64,000 nt of DNA from Rheinheimera texasensis DSM 17496 (GCF_000711985.1 NZ_KL544005.1:1129970-1193969); one strand, 5' to 3'. Positions 1 to 9,892 are shown, numbered from the stretch's first letter. Numbers and translations are program-made. Notes: generated from the letters alone by a model not told the origin.

Positions 1-245
1 CGCGGTCGGGTCTCGCCTTCCTGTACCCACTGCGCATCGACCAGTTCATCGCGCTTCAGCCGGTCCAGCAGCGGATATAAAGTACCTTCAGTGATCGTCG
101 TAGAAGGCAAACTTTGCAGCAATTTCAGCAGTTCCAGGCCATATAAAGTGCGCTGCTGCAACGCCGCCAGAATAGCCAGTTCCAGCGTGCCTTTGCGCAG
201 CTGCACTTCCCACTTTTCCATCAAAGCTTCGGTTGAGTTCATCAT
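1..245 (-). CDS. PadR-family transcriptional regulator (3' end outside window)
   Basis: The visible N-terminal 81 residues read MMNSTEALMEKWEVQLRKG followed by a winged-helix core with 'LELAILAAL', 'LYGLELLKLL' and 'ITEGTLYPLLDRL', the signature of the PadR N-terminal DNA-binding domain, in which the TEGTLYPLL segment is the recognition-helix region. PadR proteins are dimeric repressors, usually encoded next to the membrane or transport gene they control. The remainder runs off the left edge, so the effector part and target gene are not visible. Two consecutive ATG codons (245 and 242) follow an AGGTGA; spacing favours 242 or a slightly later start. A perfect 27-bp palindrome lies 42 bp upstream and probably mediates autoregulation. 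The family call is firm; the exact start is not. Confidence 0.85.
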   Translation of the reverse strand, partial: MMNSTEALMEKWEVQLRKGTLELAILAALQQRTLYGLELLKLLQSLPSTTITEGTLYPLLDRLKRDELVDAQWVQEGETRP

Positions 246-286
246 TCACCTGTATCGGGCCTAGGCATTGGCTCGCTATGTATTAA

Positions 287-313
287 ATTATACCTTGCAA
301 TACAAGGTATAAT
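287..313. promoter_or_regulatory. Perfect palindrome, probable PadR operator/promoter
   Basis: Two 11-bp arms, ATTATACCTTG (287-297) and CAAGGTATAAT (303-313), are exact reverse complements separated by CAATA. Each arm contains a TATAAT hexamer, one per strand, so the site overlaps a -10 element for the PadR gene on the minus strand and potentially one on the plus strand. No good -35 hexamer is visible. Position and symmetry suit a dimeric winged-helix repressor; assignment to the adjacent PadR protein is inference. Confidence 0.7.
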
Positions 314-393
314 GCTGAGCATAGTGATAGCCAAGATAAAGATCAACAGGATAAAGACGTCAGATGAAAAAATAATCAGTAGGTAAAAAGCAA

Positions 394-426
394 AAAGTCA
401 GTGACAACAACAAGGCCACTGACTTT
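394..426 (-). terminator. Rho-independent terminator downstream of the DUF2339 gene
   Basis: Arms AAAGTCAGTG (394-403) and CACTGACTTT (417-426) form a 10-bp stem with a 13-nt loop. Read on the minus strand the stem is followed by a T run, directly after the DUF2339 stop codon at 449. Confidence 0.75.
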
Positions 427-448
427 CTATATTGAAAAACATCAGCGC

Positions 449-3169
449 TTAGCCGGCTCTGGCAGAAGTTGCACCCGTTTTCGGCATCGGCGCTTTAATA
501 CCTATCAGCACTGTGAGGCCGCCAACGGTAATAAAAGACACAATCCGGCTGAGCGAGCCGGCATCCGCGAGGTCGACCAAAAACAGTTTCACCAGCACGA
601 CCGCCAGCAAAGCTGCGCCAGCTTGCCAGCGCAGCCGGTGTTGCAGCAGATGACCACGCAGCATCAGCACCAATGCCAGCAGCGTCCAGCCGACTGACAG
701 GCCAAGCTGCACTTCGCTACTGTGCCACAGCGACTCAAATTGCCACGGCAGCTGCAGCAGCAGCGCAATAGCGCGTACCAACAGCACAGTGGCACTGATA
801 AAAGCCGCGGCGGCCAGCAACTGCGTGAGCCAAGGCGTTGGCGTTAACACACGTTGGATAGCCCGCCATTGCAAGCCCGCGGCCAGCACTGCGCCCAGCA
901 TCACGGCATCCGGACCGTTCAGCAGCGGATAACCTGTTGCCGATTCCACCAGACTCCAACCCCACAGTAGCAACAGTCCACCGAGCCAGGGCAAAGGCAG
1001 CCGTATTAAAAACAGCGCCGGTGCGGCCGGATGCGGCCAGCGCTGCTGCACAGATAACCACAGACACAACAACATGGGTGCCACGACAGCAACAAAAAAC
1101 AGCCCCAACAGCTGCTGATTCTCCAGTTGCCAACTGTTCGCCAGATAACGTGCCTGCCACAGCACTAAAACCCCCACCAGCCAGGGCATCGCCAGTAAAT
1201 ACAATGGCTTGCTGACCTGCGCCTGCCGAATCCAGCGATAGAAACTCAAAAGCACCAACATCAGCGCGACGATACCGCTCAGAGACAACACCGGTTGCCA
1301 GTGGCCGCTGTCGAGCTGGCGAAAAAATTCGGCGCCATACCAGCAGTACAGCAGCGGTAACAGCCACCAGCCAAAACGCTGCAGCGTCGGCAATGGCCAG
1401 CGCTGATAAAGTGCGGACGCCAACACTAACGACAGCGCCGCCGCCGCGATCTGCGCCGCTAAAGGCTGCGTCAGATGACCGTCCAGTTCGGCAAAAAACG
1501 CCAGATGCCAGAGGCCCCAGCCGAGCAATGCCCACAGCAAGGTCAAAGCAGTTTCACCCGGCAACAGCCGTGTATCCGCCGGCTTGCGGTCGCTGCTGAC
1601 TGACAGCAATAGCAGCGACAAGCCGAGCACCAGAATATTGCTAAAGTCGCCCTGCAAAAACCATAAGCGGCCGGTCTGCACCGGCAATTCACTGACAAAA
1701 GCGACCAGTGCACCCGCCATCAGCAGATAAGCACCGGCGCGGCTGGCGCGGCTTCGTTGCTGGAAACCGAGCCAACATAGACCGGCAGCCTCCAACGCCC
1801 AGCCAAAGGCGGTCCAGCTGGCGCCTTGAGAAAATGGCAGCACCAAAGAGGCAAACATCAGCGCGAGGCCCAGCTGGATCTGGCCAAACCGGCGTAAATC
1901 GTCGCGTTGCTGCCGGCGTACCAGCAGATACATGCCACCATACAGCAACGCATAGACCGCGGCGCTGACGCTATCGCCCTGGCTAAAATGATTCGTCAGC
2001 AACAGCTGCTGACTAAAGGACAACAACGGCAGTCCAAACACTAAACTGCCATCGATAAAACCGCGGCTCTGATGGCCCTGGCGCAGCGTAAAGCGATAAC
2101 CAATCAACAGGTACATCAGGAAATAAGCAGCGAAAAACGGCTGCACCAGCGCGTAGTCGCTGCTGTGGTAATTGATCAGCTGCCAGGCCAGCGCGATGCC
2201 AAAAGTCGCGACAAAACCAGTCCAGTTCAGCCAGCGCCATTGCCGGTACCAGGCCAACAGCAACACACCGGCATTCAGTAGCAGGTAATAGCTGAACAGT
2301 CCGACAAAACGATTCGAGCCGTCCGATGTCAGCAAAGGCACCAAAAAACCACCGGCGGTAGCGAGAATGGCCATTGCCTGGGATTGCTGTAACAACGCCA
2401 TCGCGCTGCCAGCCAATACCGTCAGCAACATCAGCGCAAAAGCCGTTGTACCACCAATCATCGGATAATACTTGCAGGCGGCAAACAAGGTCAGATAGAC
2501 CACAGCAAAACCGGCCCCCTGCAGCAGCGCGGCGTGATTGCCCAGCCGGCGGCGTTTCCACCAGCCAAGCCCGACCAGACCAGCGCCACAAAGCCCGATA
2601 AAACCGAGCCGCAGCTCCATCGACAATAAGCCCTGATGGGCAAAGTACGTGGCGAGAAAACTCAGGCCCAAAAACAACACGGTAAGGCCAGCCAGCACCA
2701 ACGGGCTGATCTGACGGAACAAATCAAATAAGGGGCTGAGCCAGGTTAACGTAGGAGCAGCAGTTTGCTGCGACGGTGATTGCCAGGGATCAGCAGCAGT
2801 GACTGGCGACGCATCAGGCTCAAACGGCAGCTCTGTACCGCCAACCAGCACTGATGCGGCCCTGCTGTTTGCTGGCGCAGTCTCTGCCGGTCCTGCGTCT
2901 GTTTGGATCTGGGCAGGTTGCAGCGCCCTCGCCTGCAGTTCGGCTGCCTCAACAGCCGCGGTTGCACAAACAATTGGTCTGGATGGCGTCTGCTGACCGA
3001 GCTGCTTCACTTGCTGCTGTAATGCGGTCAGCTGCGCTTCCATTGCAGCTGCTTTGCGCCAGGCATCTAAGGCCAATCCCAGCGCCAGGCCAAGCACAGC
3101 GCCAATCATCGTCTCGCCTTCCAGCGCGCCCAGACTATAACCGGCGATAAATCCAAGCAGTGCCCACAT
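449..3169 (-). CDS. DUF2339 family large polytopic membrane protein
   Basis: A protein of about 906 residues. The N-terminus is a glycine-rich hydrophobic segment (GFIAGYSLGALEG) followed by a short coiled-coil-like stretch (AAAMEAQLTALQQQVKQL) and a proline/alanine-rich linker to about residue 150. The rest is an almost continuous series of more than twenty hydrophobic helices. This arrangement (N-terminal membrane anchor, coiled coil, then a very long polytopic domain) is typical of DUF2339 proteins, whose function is unknown. I chose the ATG at 3169 because AAGGA lies about 9 nt upstream; an in-frame ATG at 3208 lacks a ribosome-binding site. The gene is monocistronic: terminators lie on both sides. 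Domain family is confident, role unknown. Confidence 0.85.
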   Translation of the reverse strand: MWALLGFIAGYSLGALEGETMIGAVLGLALGLALDAWRKAAAMEAQLTALQQQVKQLGQQTPSRPIVCATAAVEAAELQARALQPAQIQTDAGPAETAPANSRAASVLVGGTELPFEPDASPVTAADPWQSPSQQTAAPTLTWLSPLFDLFRQISPLVLAGLTVLFLGLSFLATYFAHQGLLSMELRLGFIGLCGAGLVGLGWWKRRRLGNHAALLQGAGFAVVYLTLFAACKYYPMIGGTTAFALMLLTVLAGSAMALLQQSQAMAILATAGGFLVPLLTSDGSNRFVGLFSYYLLLNAGVLLLAWYRQWRWLNWTGFVATFGIALAWQLINYHSSDYALVQPFFAAYFLMYLLIGYRFTLRQGHQSRGFIDGSLVFGLPLLSFSQQLLLTNHFSQGDSVSAAVYALLYGGMYLLVRRQQRDDLRRFGQIQLGLALMFASLVLPFSQGASWTAFGWALEAAGLCWLGFQQRSRASRAGAYLLMAGALVAFVSELPVQTGRLWFLQGDFSNILVLGLSLLLLSVSSDRKPADTRLLPGETALTLLWALLGWGLWHLAFFAELDGHLTQPLAAQIAAAALSLVLASALYQRWPLPTLQRFGWWLLPLLYCWYGAEFFRQLDSGHWQPVLSLSGIVALMLVLLSFYRWIRQAQVSKPLYLLAMPWLVGVLVLWQARYLANSWQLENQQLLGLFFVAVVAPMLLCLWLSVQQRWPHPAAPALFLIRLPLPWLGGLLLLWGWSLVESATGYPLLNGPDAVMLGAVLAAGLQWRAIQRVLTPTPWLTQLLAAAAFISATVLLVRAIALLLQLPWQFESLWHSSEVQLGLSVGWTLLALVLMLRGHLLQHRLRWQAGAALLAVVLVKLFLVDLADAGSLSRIVSFITVGGLTVLIGIKAPMPKTGATSARAG

Positions 3170-3262
3170 GCAGTGACGTCCTTGTGATGAACTATGACGT
3201 CCTACCATAGCACCGGACTTTCCGCTTCAACAAGTTTTACAGCAGCGAAGTACAGGCAATAA

Positions 3263-3287
3263 AAAACCCGGCTTAGTGCCGGGTTTT
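3263..3287 (-). terminator. Rho-independent terminator of the deoR-glmS operon
   Basis: AAAACCCGGC (3263-3272) pairs with GCCGGGTTTT (3278-3287) around a TTAGT loop, with a U tract on the minus strand. It lies 18 nt beyond the glmS stop codon. Confidence 0.85.
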
Positions 3288-3305
3288 CTAAGATAAATCA
3301 GAAAC

Positions 3306-5135
3306 TTACTCTACAGTCACTGACTTCGCCAGATTGCGTGGCTGGTCAACATCTGTGCCTTTAATGATGGCGACATAGTAGCTCAGCAGTTGCAGCGGGA
3401 TGGTGTAGATGATTGGTGCGATCAGCGGGTGAACGTGCGGCACGTTCAGTACGCGCTGAGTGGCATCCGACTTAAAGTGTGCGTTGACGTCAGCGAACAC
3501 ATACAGGATGCCGCCGCGGGCGCGCACTTCTTCGACGTTTGACTGCAGTTTTTCCAGCAGTTCGTTGTTCGGGGCCACCACGATAATTGGCATCTGCGCG
3601 TCAATTAACGCCAGCGGGCCATGTTTCAGCTCGCCTGCGGCGTAGGCTTCAGCGTGGATGTAAGAAATTTCTTTCAGCTTCAGTGCCCCTTCCATCGCGA
3701 TTGGGTACTGATCGCCACGACCTAAGAACAGTGAGTGGTGTTTGTCGGCGAACTCTTCCGCCAGCTGTTCGATTTTACCGGCTAACGTCAGGGTTTCTTC
3801 CAGTTTGGCTGGCAGCGATTTCAGCGCTTCTACCATATCTTTTTGCGCGGCTGCGGTCAGGCCGTTGTACTTACCCACGGCCAGCGTCAGCATGGCTAAA
3901 CCAACCAGCTGCGTGGTGAAGGCTTTAGTGGATGCCACACCAATTTCAGCACCGGCGCGGGTCATAAAGGCTAAGTCAGATTCACGCACCAGCGAAGAAC
4001 CGGCGACGTTACAAATCGTCAGACTGCCCAAATAACCGGCTTCTTTGGCCAGACGCAGCGCGGCTAAGGTATCCGCCGTTTCGCCGGACTGGGAAATGCT
4101 GACCAGTAACGACCCTGGCTGCACAAAAGATTTGCGGTAACGGAACTCAGAAGCGATTTCAACGTTACAGGAAATGCCACCTAAAGACTCTAGCCAGTAG
4201 CGCGCCACCATACCAGAGTGGTAAGAAGTACCACAGGCGACGATCTGGATATGTTTCACTTTTTTGAACAGCTCAGCGGCGCCGTTACCAAAAGTCTCGT
4301 CCAACACAGAATCAGAACCCAAACGGCCTTCCAGCGTATTCATGATGGCGTGTGGCTGTTCGTAGATTTCTTTGAGCATAAAGTGGCGGTACTGGCCTTT
4401 GTCGCCGGCGTCGTAGCTGACGTTCGACTCTGTGACAGCGCGTTCTACTTTATTGCCGTGTTTGTCATAGACAGTGACGTCAAAGCGGGTAATTTCTGCG
4501 ACATCACCTTCTTCTAAAAACATAAAACGACGGGTCACCGGTAACAGCGCCAGTTGGTCTGAGGCGATAAAGTTTTCGCCGATACCGAGGCCAATCACCA
4601 GTGGGCTGCCTGAGCGCGCCACCACTAAATGTGACGGGTCGGTTTTGTCCATCAGCACAGTGCCATAAGCACCGCTGAACTGTTTTACCGCTGTTTGTAC
4701 TGCAGCCAGTAACGAGCCCGCTGTTTTGAATTCTTCTTCGACTAAGTGCGCGATGACTTCAGTGTCAGTATCAGAATTAAACACATAACCTTTGCCTTTC
4801 AGCATTTCGCGCAGCGGGCCATGGTTTTCGATGATGCCGTTGTGCACGACGGAGATTTTGTCAGAGACGTGTGGATGCGCGTTGCGCTCAGAAGGTTCGC
4901 CGTGCGTCGCCCAGCGGGTGTGCGCGATACCAGTGCCGCCGACGGTTGGGTTTAACTTCACTGCGTCGGACAGTTCTTTCACTTTGCCTAAACGGCGGAT
5001 GCGCTGCAGCTCACCGGTTGGGCTCACCACGGCCACGCCGGCTGAGTCATAACCGCGGTATTCCAGACGGCGTAAACCTTCGACCAGAATGTCGACGACG
5101 TCACGTTGCGCTACTGCGCCTACTATTCCACACAT
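3306..5135 (-). CDS. glmS: Glutamine--fructose-6-phosphate aminotransferase (isomerizing)
   Basis: GlmS converts fructose 6-phosphate and glutamine to glucosamine 6-phosphate and glutamate, the first committed step of UDP-GlcNAc synthesis for peptidoglycan and LPS. The protein has 609 residues, the same length as the E. coli enzyme. It begins MCGIVGA, so Cys2 is the N-terminal nucleophile of the glutaminase domain; HTRWATHG and the YRGYDSAG loop follow. Two SIS sugar-isomerase domains occupy roughly residues 280-600 ([19 protein letters not shown]) and the C-terminus is the conserved [13 protein letters not shown]. It starts 2 nt after the upstream deoR-type stop codon, with GGAG embedded in the end of that gene, so the two are cotranscribed and probably translationally coupled. 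No glmS ribozyme is possible in this arrangement. Call is certain. Confidence 0.98.
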   Translation of the reverse strand: MCGIVGAVAQRDVVDILVEGLRRLEYRGYDSAGVAVVSPTGELQRIRRLGKVKELSDAVKLNPTVGGTGIAHTRWATHGEPSERNAHPHVSDKISVVHNGIIENHGPLREMLKGKGYVFNSDTDTEVIAHLVEEEFKTAGSLLAAVQTAVKQFSGAYGTVLMDKTDPSHLVVARSGSPLVIGLGIGENFIASDQLALLPVTRRFMFLEEGDVAEITRFDVTVYDKHGNKVERAVTESNVSYDAGDKGQYRHFMLKEIYEQPHAIMNTLEGRLGSDSVLDETFGNGAAELFKKVKHIQIVACGTSYHSGMVARYWLESLGGISCNVEIASEFRYRKSFVQPGSLLVSISQSGETADTLAALRLAKEAGYLGSLTICNVAGSSLVRESDLAFMTRAGAEIGVASTKAFTTQLVGLAMLTLAVGKYNGLTAAAQKDMVEALKSLPAKLEETLTLAGKIEQLAEEFADKHHSLFLGRGDQYPIAMEGALKLKEISYIHAEAYAAGELKHGPLALIDAQMPIIVVAPNNELLEKLQSNVEEVRARGGILYVFADVNAHFKSDATQRVLNVPHVHPLIAPIIYTIPLQLLSYYVAIIKGTDVDQPRNLAKSVTVE

Positions 5136-5137
5136 AT

Positions 5138-5929
5138 TTACTCCGATGTCGTATGTTCAGTTGAAACAGGGGCACAGATCACCCGGACGCCCTGTTGTTC
5201 TATTTGCCTTTTTGCCGTGTCGGGTAACTTGTCGTCTGTTACCAGGATTTTTATCGACGTCCACGGCAGTTCGAGATTATGAATTTTGCGGCCGATTTTA
5301 TCCGATTCGACCATCACCACTACTTCACGCGCCACTTCCGCCATTACCCGGCTTAAGCTGGTCAGTTCATTAAAAGTGGTGGTGCCGCGTTGTAAATCGA
5401 TGCCGTCAGCACCGATAAACAGCTGGTCAAAATCGTAGGCCCTGAGCACCTGTTCCGCCAGCTGGCCCTGAAAGGACTCAGACTGCGCATCCCAGCTGCC
5501 GCCGGTCATTAATAATTTGGGTTCGTGCTCGAGTTCACGCAGGCTGTTGGCGATAAACAGCGAGTTGGTCATCACCACCAGGCCTTGTTTGGCGGAAAGC
5601 TCCGGCAGTAACGCGGCTGTGGTGCTGCCGCTGTCGAGAATAATGCGGTAATGGTCTTTAATCAGCGCCGCGGCCGCTTTGGCCAGTGCCTGTTTACGGG
5701 CGGAAATGGTGGCAGGTGCCGCCTCGTTGATCAGTTCATGTGGCAGCTGCACGGCACCGCCATAACGGCGCAACAGCAGTCCGTTGTCTTCCAGCGCTGT
5801 TAAATCTTTGCGAATCGTCACTTCCGAGGTTTCAAAGCGCAGCGCCAGGTCGTCAACACTGACTTCACCCTGTTCGGCCAAGAGGTCAAGGATGCCACGA
5901 CGTCTTTGTTGGGTATTGCGTTTATTCAT
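5138..5929 (-). CDS. DeoR-family transcriptional regulator, glmS operon
   Basis: A 263-residue DeoR/GlpR-type regulator. Residues 1-60 form the helix-turn-helix ([32 protein letters not shown]) and residues 75-240 the sugar-phosphate-sensing DeoRC domain with the typical [11 protein letters not shown] phosphate-binding loop and IGADGID. DeoR regulators normally release DNA on binding a phosphorylated sugar. Being the first gene of a two-gene operon with glmS suggests that it senses an amino-sugar or hexose phosphate and adjusts glucosamine-6-phosphate supply (inference). Two TTTCGAAT copies overlap its promoter and are the likely operator. It ends 2 nt before the glmS ATG. Confidence 0.9.
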   Translation of the reverse strand: MNKRNTQQRRRGILDLLAEQGEVSVDDLALRFETSEVTIRKDLTALEDNGLLLRRYGGAVQLPHELINEAAPATISARKQALAKAAAALIKDHYRIILDSGSTTAALLPELSAKQGLVVMTNSLFIANSLRELEHEPKLLMTGGSWDAQSESFQGQLAEQVLRAYDFDQLFIGADGIDLQRGTTTFNELTSLSRVMAEVAREVVVMVESDKIGRKIHNLELPWTSIKILVTDDKLPDTAKRQIEQQGVRVICAPVSTEHTTSE

Positions 5930-5960
5930 CAGGTTGCAGGCGCTTAAATTTCGGTTTAAG

Positions 5961-6004
5961 TTTCGATTCGAAAGATATTCTATCTATTCGAAATATTATT
6001 GCAA
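5961..6004 (-). promoter_or_regulatory. deoR-glmS promoter with repeated TTTCGAAT operators
   Basis: On the minus strand TTGCAA (6004-5999) and TAGAAT (5982-5977) form a sigma-70-like promoter with a 16-bp spacer. The octamer ATTCGAAA (plus strand) occurs at 5966-5973 and 5986-5993, exactly 20 bp apart: one copy is in the spacer, the other near the expected start point. The first is also part of a TTTCG-ATT-CGAAA palindrome (5961-5973). DeoR-type repressors use repeated sites of this kind; the link to the adjacent regulator is inferred. Confidence 0.65.
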
Positions 6005-6037
6005 GCATTTCACTGCTACACAACGCCAGCCATTCAG

Positions 6038-9000
6038 TTAGTCCGGCCGGCGTTGTAACGGTAACAATATCCGGTAACTCAGACCCTGACCAGCCTCACT
6101 GCGCACCTGAATACTGCCATGCAGTTCCACCGTCACCAGATTGTAGACAATATGACTGCCGAGACCGCTAAAGCCGGCATGGCGTTTGGTGGTAAAGAAA
6201 GGTTCAAACAGCCGCGGCAGCAGTTCAGCCGGCATGCCCTGACCATTATCCAGATACTGCATCAAGACCTGATTGCCTTGTTGCGTCAGGCCCAGGCGGA
6301 TCTGCCGGTCGGTTTGTTGCGGCAAAAAACCATGCTGCAACGAGTTCATCACCAGATGTTCCAGTAACCGCGCCAGGATGCCGGCATCGGCATGCAGCAC
6401 CAGGCCAGGCTCGGCATCAAACTGCACCTGACAACCGGTTTTACTGAGCTCAGGCGCCAACGCCTGCAACACCTCAGCGAAGTAACTGCTCAGTTCAACA
6501 TCCCGCACGCTGATCGCCGAACGATCCACCGCCACCTGTTTAAAACTTTGCACCAGCGCGGCGACGCGTTGGGTGTTGTCAGCCAGCATCTGGCAGGTGG
6601 CTGCAGCGGTCTCCAGGTATTCATGAAACATCGCCGCAGTCAGACGCTTGTCGCGCTGCAGCTCCGTCAGCTGCGAAAGTTCATGTTGTAAATGACTGGC
6701 GGCGGTAACACAGATACCCAACGGCGTATTAATTTCATGCGCCACCCCGGCGACCAGGCCCCCAAGCGAGGCCATTTTTTCCTGCATCACCAGTTGCTCG
6801 CGGGTTTGCTGCAGTCGCTGCACCACATTAGCATTGGCCACGGCAATGGCGATAGTGCTGCATAAAGTACGCAGTAAATCAATTTGCTCTGCCTCGAAGG
6901 CCTGTTGCTGCGGGCTTTGTACGGTCAGACAGCCAATTTGTTCGCCTTTGACACTCAGGGGGAAATACAACACCGATTGCATCGGCTCACCAACCAGCGG
7001 AGTTGGCAACTCTTTCAAATACAACAGAAAGTCCTGCCGGCTTTTCGTCTGGATCTCGCGCTGTTGGGCAAAACACACCGCGGCAAGATTGGCCTGACCT
7101 TGCAGCACCAGTTCGAATGGTGGCATCAGCTGGCCGTTTTCCATCCAATGACTGAACTCCAGCACTTGCTGCTCGCATTTATACACGCCAATCGCCAGCA
7201 CATGCACATCCATCAGGTCGTTCAGACTACGATGCACCAGCAGCAGAATTTCCTGTAAGTCCAGCGACGCCGTGATCTGCCGGGCCACAGTTTGCAGCAG
7301 CGATAAATCGCGATAGGAATTACTCAGCGCCATATGTTGGGTTTTCAGCTCGCTGGTGCGGCTGTCCACCACTTTTTCCAGCCAGAGCCGGGTTTTGCGT
7401 TCATGCCGCAACCGGTATTGCATCACAAACCAAATCAGACTCAGCGTCAGCACCACCACCGAGGTTTTGAACCACCAGGTCAGCCACCAGGGCGGTAAAA
7501 TCTGCAGCGTCAGCTGACTTGGCTGCTGGCCCTGCCAGCTCTGCCCTGGCGCTCTGGCCATCACTTCAAACTGATAACGGCCCGGTGCCAGCCGGGTGTA
7601 GGTAGCGACCGGATTCGCCGCATCAGTTTCAATCCAGTCACGGTCAAAGCCCAGCAGCCGGTAGCGATATTGCATCGACAACGGGTCCACCAAATTCAGC
7701 GCAGAAAAATGCAGACTGAACATGTCCTGCTCATATTGCAGCTGGATTTGCTCAGCAAAACCGGGCGATTTTTTCAGTTGTAACCGCGAGTCGCCCACCT
7801 TGACCGGCCGGTTAAACAAACTAAAACCGGTCAGCCGGACCGGAAAGGTCTGCTCCGGTATTTGCAGCAAAGCAGCAGGGTAAATATCCAGCCCCTGACT
7901 GCCGCCCCGGTACTGGCGTTGTTGCTGATCAATCAGCCAGGCGCCAATCCAGGTCGTGCCCTGAAAGCCATGCATCTCGCCATACTGGACTAAACCGCCT
8001 GACTGTAACTTATTGCGGTACAACAGTAAAAACTGGTTGGCGTCTTCAAGATATTTGTCGTGATCAGCAGGGCTCAGATAAGCTTTAAAACCTTCCACCT
8101 GAGCGGGCTGCTGCGGATTAAACAATACCCGGTGATTGATGTTTCCGGCCCGCAACCACAGCTGTCCGCCTTCCGGATAAATCAGCTGAATACCATCAAA
8201 ACGCAGACCTGAACCGTCGGAAGCCTGCCAATGTTGCAGCTGACCGCTGAGCTTATCCAGCCGGATCAGTCCTTGATCAGCCAGCCCAATCCACAAAGCA
8301 TCCTGCTGGTCCGTTGCCAGGATAGAAATCACCGCATTATCCAGCCGCACGCCCGGCCGCACCTGCTGATGAAATTGCCTGACCTGTCCCTGCTGCAGCA
8401 AATACAGCCCTTCACCCCGGGTGCCAATCCACAGGCGCTGCTGGTTATCCAGATGCAGATTGCCAATATGGGGTTGGCGGCTCTCACCCAGCGGCTGCAA
8501 CTGCCAGTTGCGGCTGTTGGGATCTAAAACAAACAAGCCACTGTCGGTGCCGACATACAACAGGCCTTGATTATTTTGCACCACTTGCCTGACCAGCGTC
8601 GGCTGCCTGGCCAGACCCGGTAAAACCGGCAGCGGCCAGCGTTTGACCAGAAAGCGGGTTAAATCCAGCTCGGCGACCCCGGCATCACGATTGGCCAGCC
8701 AGACATGCTGTTCATCCTGATACCAGATGCCAAACACATCGCCGTGTCCCAACAAACCAGTCTCGCCCGGCCCCAGCGGAATATTGCGCACTTGCTGAGC
8801 CTGCGCCGACAAGCCAAAAACACCGACCGGCGTTTTCAGCCACAGTGTCTGCTGTTTATCAAATAACAAACCGGTCAGATTATTGCTCGGCAACTGATAA
8901 CTGACTAACGGATTGGCTTTGAATAATTGCCACTGCGCGCTGCCGGCGGCCTGATACCACAGCCCTTTGTCATAGCTGCTGAGCCAACGACCACCCTGAC

Positions 9001-9892
9001 TGTCAAAACCGATATCGGTCAGCAGCCCCTGTGCCAGGGCTGCCGGCTGCGCCCGCTCCGCCTGCAAAATGCCGCTGGCGCTGTCGAAATGATAGAGGCC
9101 GCCGCCATAGCTGGTCAGCCAAATCTGGCCCCTGGCGTCGGCTTTAATCGCAGTCACAGCCGCCGCGGTCAGTGCAGAGCTACGGGTGCTGAACAGCTGT
9201 TTGTGGCCCTGCTGCGGGTGCCAGCGGATGGCGCCGCCTTGTTGTATCTGGCGGTTACGCAGCGGCGCATTACCGGTGCCTAACCACAGATAACCGCTGC
9301 TGTCGCGAAATAACGTGTTGATATACAGACTATCCAGCTCGTTGAGCGGGACCGGCAATACCACGTTTTCCAGCCTTGCGTCTTTCGGCTCCCAGCGCAG
9401 CAGCCCGCCTCCATAAGTGCCGACCCACAGCTCGCCGGCACTATCCTGATACAACACGGAAATTTCAACCTGCTGCTGTTCGCCCTGTAAAGCCGGTAAT
9501 GCCACCCGGCTGAACTGTTCAGTTGCCGGATTAAAGCGGTTCAGACCGCCATAACGGGTACCAATCCAAATCATGCCCTGACGGTCAACCAGCAAACTGG
9601 ATACCCAGTCCGCCGACATCGCATTAGGGTCAGTTGGATCGGCCTGCCAGATTTTGATTTGCTGGCCATCAAATCGGTACAGGCCGTGTTGCGTGCCAAC
9701 CCAGAGGTAACCTTGTTGATCCTGCACAATGGCAGTTGACTGCGTCAGTTTCGGCGTGACGCGGGTCAGATTGAGGAAACGGCTGTAAACCTCAGCCTGA
9801 ATGGGCGCAGGCATTACCTGCGACGCCTGAGACCAGGCTGAAAGAGGAGCAATACACAATAAGATCAGGCAGTAAATCCGCCAGTTCAGCAT
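6038..9892 (-). CDS. Two-component-regulator beta-propeller sensor histidine kinase (GAF-containing)
   Basis: A 1284-residue membrane sensor kinase. A signal peptide (about 1-22) is followed by a long periplasmic region of repeated 'W(I/V)GT..GGL.R.(D/N)' blades (about 45-650), the Reg_prop repeats that fold as two seven-bladed propellers, then a Y_Y_Y Ig-like domain (about 685-790) and one membrane helix near 800-822. The cytoplasmic part has a linker coiled coil, a GAF domain (about 880-1010), a HisKA helix with the phosphoacceptor in AHEINTPLG (His ~1052), and an HATPase domain with DNGQGMP, FEPFFTTK and GLGSHIV. There is no receiver or DNA-binding domain, unlike Bacteroides hybrid systems of similar architecture, and no response regulator gene is adjacent. 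The ligand is unknown. The start is supported by AGGT about 9 nt upstream of the signal-peptide Met. Confidence 0.9.
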   Translation of the reverse strand: MLNWRIYCLILLCIAPLSAWSQASQVMPAPIQAEVYSRFLNLTRVTPKLTQSTAIVQDQQGYLWVGTQHGLYRFDGQQIKIWQADPTDPNAMSADWVSSLLVDRQGMIWIGTRYGGLNRFNPATEQFSRVALPALQGEQQQVEISVLYQDSAGELWVGTYGGGLLRWEPKDARLENVVLPVPLNELDSLYINTLFRDSSGYLWLGTGNAPLRNRQIQQGGAIRWHPQQGHKQLFSTRSSALTAAAVTAIKADARGQIWLTSYGGGLYHFDSASGILQAERAQPAALAQGLLTDIGFDSQGGRWLSSYDKGLWYQAAGSAQWQLFKANPLVSYQLPSNNLTGLLFDKQQTLWLKTPVGVFGLSAQAQQVRNIPLGPGETGLLGHGDVFGIWYQDEQHVWLANRDAGVAELDLTRFLVKRWPLPVLPGLARQPTLVRQVVQNNQGLLYVGTDSGLFVLDPNSRNWQLQPLGESRQPHIGNLHLDNQQRLWIGTRGEGLYLLQQGQVRQFHQQVRPGVRLDNAVISILATDQQDALWIGLADQGLIRLDKLSGQLQHWQASDGSGLRFDGIQLIYPEGGQLWLRAGNINHRVLFNPQQPAQVEGFKAYLSPADHDKYLEDANQFLLLYRNKLQSGGLVQYGEMHGFQGTTWIGAWLIDQQQRQYRGGSQGLDIYPAALLQIPEQTFPVRLTGFSLFNRPVKVGDSRLQLKKSPGFAEQIQLQYEQDMFSLHFSALNLVDPLSMQYRYRLLGFDRDWIETDAANPVATYTRLAPGRYQFEVMARAPGQSWQGQQPSQLTLQILPPWWLTWWFKTSVVVLTLSLIWFVMQYRLRHERKTRLWLEKVVDSRTSELKTQHMALSNSYRDLSLLQTVARQITASLDLQEILLLVHRSLNDLMDVHVLAIGVYKCEQQVLEFSHWMENGQLMPPFELVLQGQANLAAVCFAQQREIQTKSRQDFLLYLKELPTPLVGEPMQSVLYFPLSVKGEQIGCLTVQSPQQQAFEAEQIDLLRTLCSTIAIAVANANVVQRLQQTREQLVMQEKMASLGGLVAGVAHEINTPLGICVTAASHLQHELSQLTELQRDKRLTAAMFHEYLETAAATCQMLADNTQRVAALVQSFKQVAVDRSAISVRDVELSSYFAEVLQALAPELSKTGCQVQFDAEPGLVLHADAGILARLLEHLVMNSLQHGFLPQQTDRQIRLGLTQQGNQVLMQYLDNGQGMPAELLPRLFEPFFTTKRHAGFSGLGSHIVYNLVTVELHGSIQVRSEAGQGLSYRILLPLQRRPD

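Noticed and set aside
735-1535. 266-residue minus-strand reading frame inside the DUF2339 gene
   Set aside because: It is a shifted frame of the long DUF2339 gene, with low-complexity alanine/arginine-rich composition and no ribosome-binding site.
6020-6056. Inverted repeat ACAACGCC/GGCGTTGT at the end of the sensor kinase gene
   Set aside because: It overlaps the stop codon and has no T tract on the expected strand, so I do not call it a terminator.
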